Assembly: GCA_937951955.1 (NCBI GenBank)
Contig: CALGAD010000108.1
Span: forward strand, 97,333 to 161,332
Direction: 5' to 3'
Source of the DNA: an uncultured Bacillaceae bacterium
Lineage (GTDB): Bacteria; Bacillota; Bacilli; Bacillales; Caldibacillaceae
Length of the DNA: 64,000 nt
Shown: positions 54,192-63,833 of the stretch, one piece after another
Layout of the letters: every line of letters begins with the position of its first letter
Position numbering within the stretch: position 1 is the stretch's first letter
The notes under the pieces: generated by a model
Told to the model about the DNA's origin: nothing
The model's database searches: none
What the model saw: only the letters and a program-made list of their open reading frames with translations
Program-made: the position numbers and the translations under genes

Positions 54192-57179
54192 TCAATCCAA
54201 CCGCAAAATTTGATACAAATCATCATTCGACAAGTCCGTAATCCAGCGATCGCTTTGAATAATCTCATCATTTAAAGCCTGTTTCGTCTCCAGCATTTCA
54301 TCGATTTTCTCCTCCAGCGTTCCCGTCGTAATTAATTTATGCACATGGACAAACTTCGTCTGCCCGATCCGATAGGCGCGGTCCGTCGCCTGATTTTCCA
54401 CCGCCGGATTCCACCAGCGATCATAATGAATGACGTGATTGGCCGCCGTTAAATTAAGCCCCGTACCGCCAGCTTTCAGAGACAGGAGTAAAATGGGGAA
54501 CTTGCGATTTTGGAATTGTTCCACCATCGTATCCCGCTGTTTTTTCGGTGTGCTCCCTCGTAAAAAGGGAACCTGGATACCGTAACGTTTCTCCAGTACC
54601 GTTTGAATCATTTTTCCCATGCCGATATATTGGGTGAAAATCAGTCCGCTTTCTTCTTGCTCAATCACGACATCGAGAAGTTCGACTAATTTTTCTAACT
54701 TGGCGGAACGCTCAATCCAGTTCCGATCATCGTCAAAGTCCTTCAAGAAGAGCGCTGGATGATCACAAAGCTGTTTCAATTGGTTGATAAGCCTGAGCAC
54801 ATACCCTTTCCGTTCAAAACCGGTTAGCCGGGCAATTTCGTTAAACGTATCATCGATAATTTGCTGATACAAAGCCGCCTGTTCGGAAGTTAACGCACAG
54901 TATTCCTTCTGTTCCAGTTTTTCCGGCAGGTTCAAAGCGACTTCTTGATCTTTCTTCGTGCGTCGCAATAAGAACGGTTTAATTAAATTACGCAATTCTT
55001 GAATTTTATCTTGATCCTTTTCCCGTTCAATGGGAGTGGCAAAACGTTGTTGAAAACGCGCCAGTGAGCCGAGATATCCTTTATTGATAAAATCAAAAAT
55101 CGCCCATAATTCTGTTAACCGATTTTCCATCGGTGTTCCCGTTAAGGCGATATGGTGCTGTCCTTTTAACTTGCGAATCGCCCGGGATTGTTTTGTTTCC
55201 GGGTTTTTAATATGCTGGGCCTCGTCTAAAACAATGGTCCCCCAGGGAACACTGGATAAATCATCAAAATCAAGATGGGACAAATTATACGTTGTTAACA
55301 CGACATCCGGCTTTTCTCCAGAGTTCACCAGTAGCGCTTCAAATTCCTTCCCTTTCGCCCGATCCGGACCATAATGCAAATACACATCAAGCCCGGGAGA
55401 AAAACGGGCGAGTTCTTTTTGCCAGTTGCCGAGAACCGTCGTCGGACAGATGATTAATGTCGGTCCAGCTTCTGGTTCCCGTTCTTTTACTAACAACAAA
55501 TAACTAATGAGCTGCACGGTTTTACCGAGCCCCATATCATCAGCTAAAACGGCTCCGAAACGATATTGTCTCAAGAAATAAAGCCAGCTCATCCCTTTTT
55601 GTTGATACGGTCTGAGTGTCCCGTTTAATGTCTTCGGTACCGGCTGTTCCGGTAGTTCATCCAAATGCGTCAATCGATCGACAAAAGAGCGGAGGCGTGG
55701 ATGGAGTTCAATTTGAATGCGGGAAAAAATGCGCGGATCATTATCTTCATCAATTTCTCCTTCATCCTTATCCTGTTCTCCATATAGAAGTTGCTGTTCA
55801 ATCAAATCCTGAACCCGCATTCCCTCTTTTTCTGCTTTTTCCATAATGTCTTGAATTTGTTTAATAAAGGCCGGATCTAATTTTACCCATTCGTTACCAA
55901 TGCGAATGAGCCTTCGCTTTTCAGCAAGGAGCTGGTGAAACTCCTCTTCAGAAAGTTCCACATTATTGACCGACAGGCGCCATTCAAAATCCATTAGCGC
56001 ATCTAAACCGACAAAGGACGGGCTGTGGTCTGTTGAAGTCACCCGGGCTTTCAGGCGCACATTGGCATTTTTCAATGCTTCCCACCAGGCCGGCAGCAAA
56101 ATTTCTATATCTAGCTGTAATAAAACTTCACTGGCCGATGTTAAAAACTCCCAGGCTTCCTCTTCAAAAAGTTCCTCTTTGATTTTAATAAAAGATGACT
56201 CGCTGAACTCTTTCTCCAGCCACGGAAATAACCGACAAATTCCTTCTTGCATAGCCACGATATCTTCCCGGTACGGTTCCCAGCGCTGCGGCAGTTGTTC
56301 AAGCGGGACAAACGTTTCCGGTGTTTCTCGATCTTGTAAAAAGGCCCGTAACTTCCACATATCTCCATCTTCTTGAGGTTCTACTAATTGTAAAACGAAG
56401 TTGTAGGGAATTTCGTCTTCGGTCAATCCCGCCCAGCGTTTAAAACTTTGCTCATCAAAAAAGCGCGGTAAAGGTTGTCCCTCTTCAATCGCCTTTTCTA
56501 AAATCGCCTTTCGCGTCTGCCATTTCTCTGCGATATCCGGTTTCTTTCGTAAATATCCCTCTACTCCTTCATGGAACCAGTATTCTATCCATTCTTTTCC
56601 AGAAATAGGCTCCCCGTTTCGCAATTGTTGCAGAAATGGCTTGTATCCAGGAATTCTTTCTGTTGTATTTTCATCGAGTGGAACGAGACGATGATGTTTT
56701 TGCACAACAACATCCGTTATCTCCACAAAAGGATCTACCAGCAAGTCTTCCGGCAATTGCTCCCAAACATCATCAGGCACTTTCCATTGAAACGCACCTT
56801 CCTGCCAGCGGTTAAAATCAGGTGTCCATTTTTCGGATTGTACGGCTTCCAGCATTATCGGTGCAATTGCAAAAAGGCGCTCAGTGAACGCATCCCATTC
56901 CCATTGCACAAATTGGTTAAACGGTTTCCTACCGAAAAACTCTAGCGCCTGGTACGCATCGAGAACGACCCCTTCGGCAGTTGAAACCAATTCTTTAGTA
57001 GGATATTTAAACCTCATCGTGTTTAGTTGTGTCCCATAAAAACTTGAACGATGCCACTGAAACAGCAGGGGCAGCCAGTGATTGGGGCTGATTGGATAGC
57101 CTTCTTCCGTTCCATAAAGGAAAATGGCTCCATTCGTCTGCCATTTACAGTGGATGTTTACCTGGAGAAGTTTAACCAT
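54192..57179 (-). CDS. ywqA: SNF2-family helicase-like ATPase
   Basis: 995-aa Swi2/Snf2 double-stranded DNA translocase. The C-terminal half holds the two RecA-like lobes: motif I DDMGLGKT, motif II DEAQ, the ALTGTPMENRLTELW segment, and motifs V-VI KAGGTGLNLTAANHVIHYDRWWNPAVENQATDRAYRIGQ. The N-terminal half (about 1-480) is a family-specific region. It overlaps the end of ywqB by 8 nt, so the two are coupled. It is somewhat longer than I recall for B. subtilis YwqA. Role in DNA repair or transcription is inferred only. Confidence 0.94.
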   Translation of the reverse strand: MVKLLQVNIHCKWQTNGAIFLYGTEEGYPISPNHWLPLLFQWHRSSFYGTQLNTMRFKYPTKELVSTAEGVVLDAYQALEFFGRKPFNQFVQWEWDAFTERLFAIAPIMLEAVQSEKWTPDFNRWQEGAFQWKVPDDVWEQLPEDLLVDPFVEITDVVVQKHHRLVPLDENTTERIPGYKPFLQQLRNGEPISGKEWIEYWFHEGVEGYLRKKPDIAEKWQTRKAILEKAIEEGQPLPRFFDEQSFKRWAGLTEDEIPYNFVLQLVEPQEDGDMWKLRAFLQDRETPETFVPLEQLPQRWEPYREDIVAMQEGICRLFPWLEKEFSESSFIKIKEELFEEEAWEFLTSASEVLLQLDIEILLPAWWEALKNANVRLKARVTSTDHSPSFVGLDALMDFEWRLSVNNVELSEEEFHQLLAEKRRLIRIGNEWVKLDPAFIKQIQDIMEKAEKEGMRVQDLIEQQLLYGEQDKDEGEIDEDNDPRIFSRIQIELHPRLRSFVDRLTHLDELPEQPVPKTLNGTLRPYQQKGMSWLYFLRQYRFGAVLADDMGLGKTVQLISYLLLVKEREPEAGPTLIICPTTVLGNWQKELARFSPGLDVYLHYGPDRAKGKEFEALLVNSGEKPDVVLTTYNLSHLDFDDLSSVPWGTIVLDEAQHIKNPETKQSRAIRKLKGQHHIALTGTPMENRLTELWAIFDFINKGYLGSLARFQQRFATPIEREKDQDKIQELRNLIKPFLLRRTKKDQEVALNLPEKLEQKEYCALTSEQAALYQQIIDDTFNEIARLTGFERKGYVLRLINQLKQLCDHPALFLKDFDDDRNWIERSAKLEKLVELLDVVIEQEESGLIFTQYIGMGKMIQTVLEKRYGIQVPFLRGSTPKKQRDTMVEQFQNRKFPILLLSLKAGGTGLNLTAANHVIHYDRWWNPAVENQATDRAYRIGQTKFVHVHKLITTGTLEEKIDEMLETKQALNDEIIQSDRWITDLSNDDLYQILRLD

Positions 57180-58767
57180 CGATCAATTTTCCTTTCCGAC
57201 ATTCTTCTTTAAAGGCACGGAGACGCTGGTGCATGTGCAGAAGTTTTTCAAAATAGATGCGCCATATTTCACCCTGTTGAAGCGAATGATAAATCGCTTT
57301 GATTTGTTGCAAATAGTAAACGGCCTGCTTATAGTTTTCCCGATTTTTTTCGGCAATGTTGCGATCCACTTCTTGATGGTAAAGGGGCAAGAGGCTCTCG
57401 GGATCTTCTTTTTGAATCGTTTCCAGCTGTTCCGGTGTTAACACAGCCACCGGCTGATCCGTCACCATGATAAAATCGACCATGCGCCGATAAACGCCTA
57501 TTTCATGATAAAAATGAATAAGCTTTCGCGTACTGTGCGGCAACATTTTAAATAAGATGGTCTCATATAAATCGGGCTGATTCGTCCGCTGACAATAGCT
57601 GCGCAAATCATTTTTGACACTATCAAAATAATTTCGGGCTTCCATGAATGGGATTAGATTCATAAAATTTTCAACATGTTTTAAAAAGAAAGGAATCAAT
57701 GCACCAAACTTTTCGTAGTAGCCAAGAGCTGCAAAATACTCGAGCCAGAAAAAGACATACTGGAAATTGGATAAGCCTGCCCGCTCAAGCACCGTTGTTG
57801 CCTCTTCCATCCGATTACTTAAGGCGAGGAGAAATGAATAAGCTAGTGACCATAATGAATTTGGATTACTTTTTCTGGCCATTTCTTCTGCGAGTCGTAA
57901 TTCATCTTGCAGCAGTTCCTCGTTGTGGTGCATCACCTTACTCCAAAAATCCCAGTAGACAAGTAATACATCCCGCCGAAATGGTCCTTCCCAAAATAAA
58001 ACTTCTTGAAATTCTTTGCGAATGGATGTAGCAAAGGGCTCCGTTGTAAAAGAAATGGAGCGGGGAAGAAGGTCAATCGCCTCTTCGATATTATGGAAAA
58101 TTGTTGCCATTGCCGAACGACACGTATCTTCAAATTCCTGAAAACTATAAGGACTTTCTACAAAGATGTGCATCAGCTTATTTAATAAATGTAAATTCGT
58201 AACTAGTAAATATTCGTTGACTTCATTTTTTTTGGTCGGTTCCATTTTTTCTAATTCGTATAAAACATTTTGGAGCCTGAAACTGATTAGGAATGGAAAA
58301 AGCTCGATTGCACCATCTAATTCATTTTCTAAAATAGAGTCCGTTACCGCCACCCAGTGATGATACCAGTTTTTCTTATCGGAAGGGGCGTTCGTTTGTT
58401 CTTGCTTGTCGGAGACTTGTTCACCCTCTCCTTTCCACTGATTCAACCACTGGGAGACGCTATAGTGCAATGAGTAATAATGGAAAAATACTGCTAATAT
58501 ATGCCGACAAAGTCCATTACCTGGACAGCTACACATGCTTAACAATGGGGATTTTAAATTTAAATTGACTTGACACGGAACAACATCTTGAACAACGGCA
58601 AGGATCTTTGCACCAAACCGTTTCGATGAACGGACCATGCCCTGGCTGTATAAGATGTATCCTTTTTCAACCGCTTTTCGGTCTTCGGTTTGTTGTGGAT
58701 TCATGGCCCTGGCCACTTGTTCCGCAAATGATTGGATCTCATATCCCGCCACAATCTGATTAGCCAT
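57172..58767 (-). CDS. ywqB: SWIM zinc-finger protein
   Basis: 531-aa protein with a SWIM zinc finger, SMCSCPGNGLCRHILAV (CxC...CxH) near residues 75-91; the rest is helical and has no other recognised domain. SWIM proteins bind DNA or proteins and are often paired with SNF2 ATPases, as here. The ATG giving MANQIVAGYEI (58767) follows GAGGAGGG by about 5 nt; a GTG at 58782 is less likely. Corresponds to YwqB by gene order. Confidence 0.9.
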   Translation of the reverse strand: MANQIVAGYEIQSFAEQVARAMNPQQTEDRKAVEKGYILYSQGMVRSSKRFGAKILAVVQDVVPCQVNLNLKSPLLSMCSCPGNGLCRHILAVFFHYYSLHYSVSQWLNQWKGEGEQVSDKQEQTNAPSDKKNWYHHWVAVTDSILENELDGAIELFPFLISFRLQNVLYELEKMEPTKKNEVNEYLLVTNLHLLNKLMHIFVESPYSFQEFEDTCRSAMATIFHNIEEAIDLLPRSISFTTEPFATSIRKEFQEVLFWEGPFRRDVLLVYWDFWSKVMHHNEELLQDELRLAEEMARKSNPNSLWSLAYSFLLALSNRMEEATTVLERAGLSNFQYVFFWLEYFAALGYYEKFGALIPFFLKHVENFMNLIPFMEARNYFDSVKNDLRSYCQRTNQPDLYETILFKMLPHSTRKLIHFYHEIGVYRRMVDFIMVTDQPVAVLTPEQLETIQKEDPESLLPLYHQEVDRNIAEKNRENYKQAVYYLQQIKAIYHSLQQGEIWRIYFEKLLHMHQRLRAFKEECRKGKLIDG

Positions 58768-58942
58768 GGGAACCCTCCTCACACCGGCTCTTCGAATCCG
58801 TTCTTAATATAAACTGGTGAAAAATACTCATCTTTTTATTATACCAATAATATGAAGGGAATTTTAGATGAAATTGGGGATTGGAAGTGTTTGGGAGATA
58901 GAGGGGGGAGAAATCTAAGTTAAGTTGCGTGCAGGTGAATCC

Positions 58943-59115
58943 GCGAAATTTACGGGAGATTGCGCGAAAGTTCTCGTTCAAAATGCGAAAGTTAGGAGTC
59001 GATTCGCGAAACAGGGATATCTAATCGCGAAAGAGAAGCTGTAAAATGCGAAAGAATCGGTTCAAATCACGAAAGATATAAAATTTTCGCGAGAGTTAAT
59101 AAGTTAATTCACAAT
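58943..59115 (+). repeat. 21-bp phased GCGAAA array (array 7)
   Basis: Nine units at 58943, 58964, 58985, 59006, 59027, 59048, 59069 (ACGAAA), 59089 (GCGAGA) and 59110 (CACAAT). All steps are 21 bp except one 20-bp step between units 7 and 8, the same place as in array 1. The repeat frame contains a TAG stop, so it is not a protein gene. It sits between divergent ywqB and the NERD gene. Confidence 0.9.
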
Positions 59116-59211
59116 CTCACAAAAGTTAATATCAGAAAATTGTTAATTGATAGACTTGTCTATGCGTATTTGCTAAAATAAAGCCAAATATTTACGTAAG
59201 GAGAGTATGGA

Positions 59212-60213
59212 ATGATCGACAAGCCATTTTCAATTCCGTTGGATATTCAACAGCTCCAGGCATTGGATCGCCGGGTGTTACCGGATCATCCGGGAAAAAT
59301 GGAGATTACTAATCGCTTAAATCAAGGGCTAGCAGGTGTTTCCGGTGAGCGAGAGGTATTTCACCATGTGAAATTCCTGCCTCAAAATCAGTTCCGTATT
59401 TTCCATAACTTGCGCCTGCATGACTCGATCGGTTTTTTCCAGATCGATATTCTGATCCTGACAAATTGCTTCATCTTAAATTTAGAAGTGAAAAATTACA
59501 AAGGGGAAGTTTATTTCAATGAGTTTGATCAACTCGTTCAAGTCCAGGCGGATGGTAGCGAGAAAGTCATTGATGAAAATCCGCTCACCCAGGCACAGCG
59601 GCATGGACTGCAGCTTCACAACTGGTTGCAACAAAATAACTTCCCGAAAATACCGATTCACTCCTTTGCAGTATTTAGCTCTCCTACAACAGTAATTCGA
59701 AATCAGTCCGAAAACACCGAGTTGTACAAAAACGTGGTTTCCAGTTCCAATATTTTGCCGAAAATCCATGAAATTTATAGCCAGGTTCGCACGCCAGTCT
59801 TGGGGAAACGGCAGTTGGAATACTTAGTCCAACGCTTATTAGCAAGCCATCGACCTCTACAACGGAATGTGTTAGAAACATTCGCTGTTTCCTACTCCGA
59901 GCTACTTAAGGGTGTTCTATGTCCTCATTGTCCCTATACCCCGATGAATGAACGCCACGGAAAATGGACATGCCCGAAATGCCATTATGCGGGTTCTGAC
60001 GATTACTTACATGCCTTGAATGACTATTATCTGTTAGTTAACCATACGATCACAAATCAGGAAGGCCGTGACTTTTTACAGGTGACTTCGAAAGACAAAA
60101 TGAACCGTCTGCTCAAAAAGGCTGGATATGAGTTTATAGGGGAAACTTCCGGCAGAAAATACGTGCTGCAATATAAAGAGATACCTGAAAAGTTACGAGA
60201 GGTTGTTCGTTAA
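59212..60213 (+). CDS. NERD-domain protein with C-terminal zinc ribbon
   Basis: 333-aa nuclease-related protein. The NERD domain (about 40-160) has the restriction-nuclease-like residues Asp79, Glu92 and Lys94 in FFQIDILILTNCFILNLEVKNYKG's core, suggesting real or past nuclease activity. A zinc ribbon follows: CPHC and, after a 14-residue loop, CPKC (about 237-259). The C-terminus is basic. GGAGAG precedes the ATG. NERD proteins are thought to act in DNA processing; the exact role is unknown. Confidence 0.88.
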   Translation: MIDKPFSIPLDIQQLQALDRRVLPDHPGKMEITNRLNQGLAGVSGEREVFHHVKFLPQNQFRIFHNLRLHDSIGFFQIDILILTNCFILNLEVKNYKGEVYFNEFDQLVQVQADGSEKVIDENPLTQAQRHGLQLHNWLQQNNFPKIPIHSFAVFSSPTTVIRNQSENTELYKNVVSSSNILPKIHEIYSQVRTPVLGKRQLEYLVQRLLASHRPLQRNVLETFAVSYSELLKGVLCPHCPYTPMNERHGKWTCPKCHYAGSDDYLHALNDYYLLVNHTITNQEGRDFLQVTSKDKMNRLLKKAGYEFIGETSGRKYVLQYKEIPEKLREVVR

Positions 60214-60246
60214 AAAGGACAGATAGTTAGTTGTCATGTTGCAGAC

Positions 60247-60420
60247 GCGAAACATCAGGTGCAAATCGCAAAAAGTGGAGGGCAATTCGCGAAAATAGTT
60301 TACAAAAACACGAAAGTAGCTTTTTTAACCCCGAAACATCCTGTTAAAAATGCAAAAAAGTAGGATTCAAACGCGAAAACTATGCCTCCATTCGCGGAAG
60401 TAATATAAGTATTTCACAAA
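60247..60420 (+). repeat. 21-bp phased GCGAAA array (array 8)
   Basis: Nine units at 60247, 60268 (GCAAAA), 60289, 60310 (ACGAAA), 60331 (CCGAAA), 60352 (GCAAAA), 60373, 60394 (GCGGAA) and 60415 (CACAAA), all exactly 21 bp apart, 174 bp. The repeat frame has a TAA stop. It points toward array 9, which has the opposite orientation. Confidence 0.92.
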
Positions 60421-60547
60421 CTGATCAATAGTCAGGAAGACTTTTAGACAAATATTAAAGGAAATTGGTTATTTAATCATGAAAATTCCTTCTCCGTCCT
60501 TTTCTTCGGAAGAAAAGCACCCCAAGATTTTCCACCCCCACTCATGT

Positions 60548-60679
60548 TTTGTGATTAAGATAACATGATTTCGCGACCATGAAGTATCATTTCTCGAAAT
60601 CCGTTCATCCTTTCGCATTTAAAATAATTAATCTCGCGAATCCAGCTGTTCCTTTCGCGATAACCCCAGAATCTCTCGC
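60548..60679 (-). repeat. 21-bp phased TTTCGC array (array 9)
   Basis: Seven units at 60548 (TTTGTG), 60569, 60590 (TTTCTC), 60611, 60632 (TCTCGC), 60653 and 60674 (TCTCGC), exactly 21 bp apart. It faces array 8 so that the decayed CACAAA/TTTGTG ends lie inward, 127 bp apart. Confidence 0.88.
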
Positions 60680-60903
60680 GCATAAACTGACTTGTGTAAT
60701 CCTCAAAAGAAATCCCCAACTAAAGACGATGTCGGAAAAATCCCAAAATATGTGGTGACTCTGCAAAATGCAAGCATATATTATAACAACAGGATATTGG
60801 AGGTGCTGTCCGCCCACAAAAAATGTAAACGTACTCAAAAGGTCGTTTCGAAATATTGGTTGATTTCCGGTCTTCCATTATTAACAGGGAGTTGAAAACA
60901 ACT

Positions 60904-61266
60904 ATGGGGAAAACGTTAATTAAGATTGCCGCGGTGTATTTAGTCATCGGTGTGTTGCTCGGTTATTATATGTCCGTCGCAGGCGATTACGTATTAACCG
61001 GTGTTCATGCCCATGTGAATCTTCTCGGCTGGGCGACATTAGGCATTATCGGTCTTATTTATCACGTTTTTCCGGATTTAGAGAACAACATCTGGGCGAA
61101 ACTGCATTTCTGGCTCCATAACATTGGCTTACCGATCATGATGATTGCACTTGCGCTGTTAATTGCTGCAGGAATGTCTATTTACCCTCTGGTTGCCTTC
61201 GGTGCAACCCTCACAGTATTAGGTATCATCGCATTCCTCATCAACGTCCTTCGCAAATTAAAATAA
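60904..61266 (+). CDS. Small COX1/cbb3-like membrane protein
   Basis: 120-aa protein with four membrane helices that resembles a fragment of a heme-copper oxidase subunit I. GVHAHVNLLGWATLGIIGLIYHVFP (about 34-58) includes histidines at positions used for heme in that family, and LHFWLHNIGLPIMM follows. It is too short to be an oxidase; similar stand-alone proteins are common in bacilli. The ATG at 60904 follows AGGGAG at about 11 nt. Heme binding is an inference. Confidence 0.82.
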   Translation: MGKTLIKIAAVYLVIGVLLGYYMSVAGDYVLTGVHAHVNLLGWATLGIIGLIYHVFPDLENNIWAKLHFWLHNIGLPIMMIALALLIAAGMSIYPLVAFGATLTVLGIIAFLINVLRKLK

Positions 61267-61331
61267 ACATTTAGAGAATGGGCATATGCATGACCCTCAG
61301 TTTGGAATTTGGCCATTGTAAAACATTCTTC

Positions 61332-61357
61332 AGGTAGCAAACCTTCTTAAGCTACCT
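61332..61357 (+). terminator. Hairpin after the COX1-like gene
   Basis: AGGTAGC (61332-61338) pairs with GCTACCT (61351-61357) and is followed by TTTC. It is weaker than the terminator just downstream. Confidence 0.5.
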
Positions 61358-61370
61358 TTCGATGAAAACA

Positions 61371-61423
61371 AACAATGCAAGTGGAAAAGGAAAAAGATTC
61401 CTTCCGCTTGCATTGTTTTTTTA
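61371..61423 (+). terminator. Terminator between the COX1-like and SpoIIM-family genes
   Basis: A 16-nt arm (61371-61386) pairs with 61402-61417 with one T-G pair, followed by a run of T. Confidence 0.9.
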
Positions 61424-61519
61424 GGACTTATTAGACCGCATCTTTTCTATTTCAAGCAACTTTTGAGTTTTTATGTTATATCTGTAACAAGCATGATATG
61501 CTTTACGACGATCCCAGTA

Positions 61520-62140
61520 CTAAAGCCCCGCCATCCGCATAAGAGCTGGCGAAATATACGCCTCAACAAAAGCGGCGATAACCAGGAGCGGCAGTACAAC
61601 GAGAAGAAAAGTTTTCGCAGAGTTAAATAGGCACTCTCGCAAAGAAAAGTCCTCCCGCACGATTTTCCGAATGATTCCAGCACTGACATAGAAAGCTAGA
61701 CTGGCAGATAAAACAATCGCCGGTATTTCAAAAATACCGTGGGGCACAATCCCTGTTAAAATTGGCAACAAAATTCCTTGACCAGCTGTTTTCATACTGG
61801 CAAATACGATTCCGGCTAAAGCACCATTACCAATAATAATAAAGATAGCTGGAATAAATAACGGGATAATGCCCGTTGCATAAATGATGAAACTGGCAGT
61901 AGCATTGTTTTTCAAAAGCATTATCGCTAATTCAAAACTTGACATATCTAAGTCAAATAGCCCCTTCTCGATAAACATTTCCTGAATCTTAATTAATAAA
62001 AACGTTAATTCGTCTTCTTTCCCTAAAAAGAGAAAATAACTAGCTACACTGCTGCCGATAAATAAAACGAAAAACATAACAAACATTTTCCAGTAACTTT
62101 GTTTAAATAAATTCCATTCATTTTTATACAAATTTAGCAA
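61520..62140 (-). CDS. Stage II sporulation protein M family protein
   Basis: 206-aa membrane protein of the SpoIIM (DUF95) family with about five helices; the family motif IPHGIFEIPAIVLSASLAFYV lies in its C-terminal third. A reverse TTG at 62140 follows AGAAGGATG and gives a family-sized product; the longer ATG form to 62260 adds 40 residues that do not fit. It is not the spoIIM of the DMP engulfment machine by gene context, so its role is open. Confidence 0.82.
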   Translation of the reverse strand: MLNLYKNEWNLFKQSYWKMFVMFFVLFIGSSVASYFLFLGKEDELTFLLIKIQEMFIEKGLFDLDMSSFELAIMLLKNNATASFIIYATGIIPLFIPAIFIIIGNGALAGIVFASMKTAGQGILLPILTGIVPHGIFEIPAIVLSASLAFYVSAGIIRKIVREDFSLRECLFNSAKTFLLVVLPLLVIAAFVEAYISPALMRMAGL

Positions 62141-62575
62141 AATATCACATCCTTCTAAAGTCAGTACGGTCCTATAACGCGTAATCAGTTTGACTCCTAT
62201 ATATTTTATCGCGAATGGTCGAATTTGGAAAATATAGATGCTTATCAAGTGTATTACCACTCTGATAAAGAGACCAACCGATTATACCACAGATTAAAAA
62301 TTGAAGACCGGGTTAAGCTACACGTTATATCTGTTTAGCTCAAGTAATGAATCTTATTATCAGAGAAAGTCACCTATATAAAAAATGTTTAAGATTTAAT
62401 GAACCATGTAACCTTTATTTCCCTTGTTCGTCTAACTTTATGAAAACTACAAACTGCACATGTTCGGTATTTTGGAAATGATTCGACTCAAAATGTTTTT
62501 CAAATCAAAAAATAAAAACCATTTGCAAAATGATGTCATTTTAATTACATTTTCATGAATTAACCGGGAATTTCC
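62141..62575. other. Divergent intergenic region before tagO
   Basis: AT-rich, no gene seen. It should carry the promoter of the reverse SpoIIM-family gene. The tagO promoter starts at 62576. Confidence 0.5.
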
Positions 62576-62603
62576 TTGATTTTTTCAGGAATTCTTATAT
62601 AAT
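62576..62603 (+). promoter_or_regulatory. Probable sigma-A promoter of tagO
   Basis: TTGATT (62576-62581) and TATAAT (62598-62603) are separated by 16 bp, 72 bp before the tagO ATG. Confidence 0.6.
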
Positions 62604-62674
62604 GAATTCAGTTTAAAATAGTTTGATAGAATGCCATTTTATGCTTTCCACACGGAAAATAAGGAGGAAAATAT

Positions 62675-63736
62675 ATGCAGTTCCTCATTCCAATATTAGT
62701 TACCTTTTTAATTGCTTTGATGATAACACCTTTAATAAAGAAACTGTCTATTAAAATTGGTGCAATAGATAAACCGAATGATAGAAAAGTACATACTGAA
62801 ATGATGCCGAGACTTGGCGGTCTCTCTATATATTTCAGTTTTTTGATCGGTGTCGCATTATTTCCACCGGATATGATTGATATTTGGCCAATTATACTTG
62901 GTGCAACAGCAATCGTTATACTGGGGATACTGGACGATATTTACTCATTATCAGCAAAAGTTAAATTCCTCGGTCAAATAGGAGCGGCTTTGATACCGGT
63001 ACTAGCTGGAATTCAAATAAACTATATCACCGTTCCTAATGGAGAAATTATTGAATTTGGATATTTAGCGATTCCCATTACCGTCTTTTGGATCGTGGCC
63101 ATTACCAATGCCATCAATTTAATCGACGGATTAGATGGATTAGCTGCCGGCGTATCATCCATTGCCTTAATTTCCATTTCAACCCTGGCTTTTTCATTAG
63201 GGAATATCGTAGCTACATTTGTCGCACTTTTAATCTTAGGAAGCACCTTAGGATTTTTAGTCTACAACTTTTACCCGGCTAAAATTTTCATGGGAGATAC
63301 CGGATCCTTATTTTTAGGATACATCATTAGCATCATAGCGATCCTCGGGTTTACAAAAAGTGCTACGATTCTCTCGTTAATCATTCCGATTATTGTTTTA
63401 GCGATACCAATTATCGATACGACATTCGCGATCATTCGTCGTTTGGTAAATGGTAAACCGTTAACCGCACCGGACAAATATCACTTGCATCACTGTTTAA
63501 TCCGGTTAGGTTTTACCCATCGTCAGTCCGTGATCGTCATTTATTTACTAAGTGGACTCTTTAGCTTAGCGGCCATTATTTTCTCCCGTTCCACTATCTG
63601 GGGTTCATCTGTTCTCATCATCGCTTTACTCGTACTCGTTGAACTTTTAGTGGAAGTAACGGGATTGATCAGCACAAATTACCGTCCTTTACTGAATTTA
63701 ATTGATGGCAGAAGACGGAAATCAAAAGGTCAATAA
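62675..63736 (+). CDS. tagO: Undecaprenyl-phosphate GlcNAc-1-phosphate transferase
   Basis: 353-aa membrane enzyme that links GlcNAc-1-phosphate to undecaprenyl phosphate, the first step of wall teichoic acid synthesis. It has about eleven membrane helices and the family motifs AIDKPNDRKVHTEMMPRLGG, LGILDDIYSLSAK, NLIDGLDGLAAG, FMGDTGSLFLG and the HLHH metal/substrate site. ATG start after AAGGAGG. It works just upstream of MnaA-derived UDP-ManNAc, also encoded in this window. Confidence 0.95.
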   Translation: MQFLIPILVTFLIALMITPLIKKLSIKIGAIDKPNDRKVHTEMMPRLGGLSIYFSFLIGVALFPPDMIDIWPIILGATAIVILGILDDIYSLSAKVKFLGQIGAALIPVLAGIQINYITVPNGEIIEFGYLAIPITVFWIVAITNAINLIDGLDGLAAGVSSIALISISTLAFSLGNIVATFVALLILGSTLGFLVYNFYPAKIFMGDTGSLFLGYIISIIAILGFTKSATILSLIIPIIVLAIPIIDTTFAIIRRLVNGKPLTAPDKYHLHHCLIRLGFTHRQSVIVIYLLSGLFSLAAIIFSRSTIWGSSVLIIALLVLVELLVEVTGLISTNYRPLLNLIDGRRRKSKGQ

Positions 63737-63752
63737 GATGTCGAAGATATCC

Positions 63753-63794
63753 AGCACTATAAGTTTTGGAATTGAACTTATAGTGCTTTATTAT
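63753..63794 (+). terminator. Terminator of tagO
   Basis: AGCACTATAAGTT (63753-63765) pairs exactly with AACTTATAGTGCT (63775-63787), followed by TTATTATTC. Confidence 0.88.
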
Positions 63795-63833
63795 TCTTCA
63801 AAATCCATTATTTTGGTGTAAAAACTTATGTGG

